A DNA stretch of 45,301 nt from an uncultured Oscillospiraceae bacterium. GTDB lineage: Bacteria > Bacillota > Clostridia > Oscillospirales > Acutalibacteraceae. Below the pieces are notes generated by a model. It was given only the letters and a program-made list of their open reading frames with translations, was not told where the DNA came from and did no database searches. Of the stretch, positions 43,182 to 45,301 are shown piece by piece. A program made the translations under genes and the position numbers. Numbering within the stretch: position 1 is the stretch's first letter; the number at the start of each line of letters is the position of its first letter. The stretch is from contig URJZ01000011.1 of assembly GCA_900548305.1 (NCBI GenBank), forward strand, positions 1 through 45,301. Reading direction: 5' to 3'.

Positions 43182-43210
43182 TTGACATTTATGGTAAAAA
43201 AAGGTATGAT
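43182..43210 (+). promoter_or_regulatory. SigA promoter of the abrB-like gene
   Basis: TTGACA, 17 bases, TATGAT on plus. A second TTGACA follows at 43213-43218. Confidence 0.8.
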
Positions 43211-43273
43211 GTTGACATAAACGAAGTAATTGTAGTAAAAAGAAAAGCAAAATCTAAAAAAGGAGCAATTTTT

Positions 43274-43528
43274 ATGAAATCCACAGGTATTGTAAGAAAA
43301 GTTGATGAATTAGGAAGAATTGTACTTCCAAAAGAGCTAAGACAAACACTAAATATTAACGAGAAAGATCCAATTGAGATTTTTGTGGACAACTCCTCTA
43401 TCATATTGCAAAAATATGAACCAGCATGCATGTTTTGCAATAACACAAATGATATGGTACAATATATGGGACGTAACATTTGTAAAGAATGTTTAAAAGC
43501 AATCGAAGCGGAAGCTGAGAAAAAATAA
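43274..43528 (+). CDS. abrB: AbrB/SpoVT-type transition-state regulator with a zinc knuckle
   Basis: 84 aa. N-terminal swapped-hairpin DNA-binding domain (about 1-50: STGIVRKVDELGRIVLPKELRQTLNI). The C-terminus has C52-x2-C55 and C70-x2-C73, a four-Cys zinc knuckle typical of clostridial AbrB. It should repress stationary-phase genes as a dimer or tetramer. Monocistronic with its own promoter and terminator; ribosome site AAAGGAG. Confidence 0.93.
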   Translation: MKSTGIVRKVDELGRIVLPKELRQTLNINEKDPIEIFVDNSSIILQKYEPACMFCNNTNDMVQYMGRNICKECLKAIEAEAEKK

Positions 43529-43539
43529 TAAATTCAAAT

Positions 43540-43583
43540 AAAAAGACCGCAGCTGTTTTAAGAGAGGCAGCTGCGGTCTTTTT
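43540..43583. terminator. Bidirectional terminator between abrB and the HD gene
   Basis: 16-bp perfect stem AAAAAGACCGCAGCTG / CAGCTGCGGTCTTTTT with a 12-base loop; T-runs on both strands. Confidence 0.9.
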
Positions 43584-43589
43584 GTTTAT

Positions 43590-44270
43590 TTATAAAATAC
43601 GAGAATCGTTTACAACAATTTGGAAAGTTAAGCCTAAAAAATCTGCGGCTTTTCTGCAAAGCACCATACGTGTTAAAAATATTTCAAAATATTCTATCAC
43701 AGGACAAATGGTAGTATCAATGGTTAATTTTAATAACGCTACTTTCTGCTCTTTGTTTACTTCTATGCTGGAATGTTCTACCGCATAATTTACTCTGTCG
43801 TGAATGTCTATGGCTACGGTTTCTTTGTTCCTCACTCTTGTACGGCGAACATCACTTTTATCAGCCAAAATCAGTGCCGCTGCAATTGGATTGACTGCTG
43901 TTGCAGTTCCTTCATCATGATTGCCGATTGCAGCAATAATCTGACTGATTTCACTTGGTGGCATTCCCATTCTTGTCAATATTTGAAACGCCATAATCGC
44001 GCCTGACTGCGCATGGTCTACACGATTTACTACATTACCGATGTCATGCATATAGCCTGCAATTGCTGCCAACTCGCACGTACGTTCATCGTATCCCAAA
44101 TCTTCTAAAATACGGCGTGCATACACAGCGCTTCTCTTTAAATGGGCAAACCCGTGTTCCGTATAATTCATAACACCCAGATATTCATTGCCTTTTGTAA
44201 TATACTCATTGATTTCTTCGTTGTGTTCAATGTCTTCAAATGTGACTGGTTTTTGATTGCTGTTTTCCAC
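43590..44270 (-). CDS. HD-domain phosphohydrolase
   Basis: 226 aa. Metal motifs: His39/His43 (TEHGFAHLKR), HD pair at 75-76 (YMHDIGNV), His118-Asp119 (GNHDEG) and Asp137 with KSDVRRTRVR, fitting the HD superfamily with an HDIG-like loop. The substrate is not readable; a nucleotide or cyclic dinucleotide is typical. Its last ~70 residues are not recognised. It follows the M20 peptidase gene by 15 bases. Confidence 0.87.
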   Translation of the reverse strand: MENSNQKPVTFEDIEHNEEINEYITKGNEYLGVMNYTEHGFAHLKRSAVYARRILEDLGYDERTCELAAIAGYMHDIGNVVNRVDHAQSGAIMAFQILTRMGMPPSEISQIIAAIGNHDEGTATAVNPIAAALILADKSDVRRTRVRNKETVAIDIHDRVNYAVEHSSIEVNKEQKVALLKLTIDTTICPVIEYFEIFLTRMVLCRKAADFLGLTFQIVVNDSRIL

Positions 44271-44285
44271 GTAACTTATCTCCTA

Positions 44286-45301
44286 TCAAGGTTCCATAAT
44301 CATATCATGCATGGCCTGTAGACATATTTCTCCATGTTTCATAAAACGTTTGATATCAATATGCTCGTTGGCGTCATGCATATTACGGTTTGGTTCATCT
44401 TCAAACAAAGGGCCAAATGCGACACAGCGTCCTTGTACCGTGCGTGCATACGTGCCGCCTCCTGTTGCATAGAGATTTGCCTCTTTTCCTGTTACTGTTT
44501 GATATGCCTGTTTTAATAGCGAAATGAATGGAGCATGTTCTTCCATATATAACGGTAAATTTAAATGATGCAAACGGAAAGACAATTGATATTGTGATAC
44601 TTTTGATTTGATATGCTCCATAATCCCATTTCCGTCTGACGTAACAGGATAACGAATATCAATACTGACTACCGCTTTTTGTTGGAAAATTTCAACGCTT
44701 CCCACATTGCAGGTTAGTGCGCCGGAAGGTTCATCTGTTTGTGCAATGCCAAGTAATTCACCATTACATTGTGTGTGAATCTGCTTATAGATAAATGAGA
44801 GTATATCTCCCAATTGCTCTGGAGTGAATACTTGAAATAACAGCGCTACCAAATGTGTTACTGCATTAAATCCTTCTTCCGGCTGCATTGCATGAGAAGC
44901 TTTTCCCTGTGAATGTATTACAACGCCGCCTTCATTTTCTGTAAAAGTAAAGTTTCCCTTTACATGCTCACAGGCTTTTTTCAATAATACTATATCTTGC
45001 TTTGTGCAGCAAATATCAGCTTGTGCACTGCTTGGTACTGCATTTATTACGGTACCGCCCTGAAATTGCCTTACAATTTTTGCATTATTTTCTGCCGCAC
45101 ATAGCGAAAACTGTAAAATTCCCTTTTCTCTGTTACAAATACCATAATCGGAATCCGGTGTAAATGCTTTATCCGGCAATGGTTCATGGCGGAAATAAAC
45201 ATGCAAATCATCCATTCCAACCTCTTCGCCTGCACCAAAAATCACTCTAAGTCGGCGTTTTGGAACAATACCTGCATCTTTTAACGCCTTCAGGCAGTAA
45301 A
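44286..45301 (-). CDS. M20 peptidase, PepV/Sapep-like dipeptidase (N-terminus off the window)
   Basis: 338 codons in the window; the frame stays open to the right edge (YCLKALKDAGIVPKRRLRVI), so the start is outside. VIFGAGEEVGMDDL carries the catalytic Glu-Glu of the M20 family; the C-terminal metal ligand His is in MHDANEHIDIKRF. ATGGGTYAR and the lid domain (about 45-240 of the visible part) match the PepV-type long M20 group. The HxD metal motif and first ~110 residues are missing here. Confidence 0.9.
   Translation of the reverse strand, partial: YCLKALKDAGIVPKRRLRVIFGAGEEVGMDDLHVYFRHEPLPDKAFTPDSDYGICNREKGILQFSLCAAENNAKIVRQFQGGTVINAVPSSAQADICCTKQDIVLLKKACEHVKGNFTFTENEGGVVIHSQGKASHAMQPEEGFNAVTHLVALLFQVFTPEQLGDILSFIYKQIHTQCNGELLGIAQTDEPSGALTCNVGSVEIFQQKAVVSIDIRYPVTSDGNGIMEHIKSKVSQYQLSFRLHHLNLPLYMEEHAPFISLLKQAYQTVTGKEANLYATGGGTYARTVQGRCVAFGPLFEDEPNRNMHDANEHIDIKRFMKHGEICLQAMHDMIMEP

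Overview
The window is chromosomal DNA from a low-GC, endospore-forming Firmicute, most likely a gut-type clostridium (Clostridia, Oscillospirales-like). The evidence is the spore gene set (SpoIVA, SipL, SpoVM, GerW/YtfJ, SpmA/SpmB, a SigH-like sigma factor, an AbrB-type regulator), Gram-positive housekeeping synteny, strong Shine-Dalgarno sites, frequent TTG starts and SigA-type promoters with 17-base spacers. SipL is a clostridial rather than Bacillus protein. I see no rRNA, tRNA, CRISPR array, phage or intact insertion sequence. Coding density is high.

Layout. (1) 1-4460, minus strand: spore coat basement genes. spoIVA (its last codons lie off the left edge), its partner sipL, a TetR-type regulator carrying its own promoter and terminator, then two genes under 60 codons: spoVM (30 aa) and a 57-aa Cys-rich membrane protein. 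(2) 4465-17922, minus strand: a long operon-like run yicC-remA-gmk-rpoZ-priA-def-fmt-yugP-rsmB-rlmN-stp-prkC-rsgA-thiN leading into spoVM. This matches the Bacillus yloC-to-spoVM order, but coaBC and rpe are absent and yugP is inserted. (3) 18065-23612, minus strand: M50 protease-scpA-scpB-DUF2953-gerW-dacA-rluB-hypothetical. (4) rpmB alone on plus, then plsY-der-DUF512 and DUF177-rpmF on minus. (5) 28554-33422, minus strand: a small P-loop protein, pgi, a DacF/DacB-like carboxypeptidase and an orphan hisH-hisF pair. (6) 33617-45301, mixed strands: a 59-aa hypothetical and mntP; a GrpB/pyrophosphatase-like/NUDIX fusion divergent from an amidohydrolase; a zinc-ribbon protein; sigH-like; SOS-controlled dinB divergent from comM; spmA-spmB; an AbrB-type regulator; an HD-domain protein and an M20 peptidase truncated by the right edge.

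How the genes work together. Region 1 holds the three proteins that start spore coat assembly on the forespore membrane: SpoVM senses curvature, SpoIVA polymerises on it, and SipL tethers SpoIVA. SpmA/SpmB and the DacF-like enzyme act on core dehydration and cortex peptidoglycan. Four spore-related transcription units (57aa-spoVM, sipL, dacF-like, spmAB) have SigE-like promoter candidates with 13-14 base spacers. The rest is core housekeeping: translation, ribosome assembly, chromosome condensation, Ser/Thr phosphosignalling and cell wall synthesis.

Most novel points: the very short spoVM homologue and its 57-aa neighbour, the three-domain NUDIX fusion, the dyad-rich divergent promoter region at 35860-36025, and an unexplained non-coding stretch at 3166-3335.
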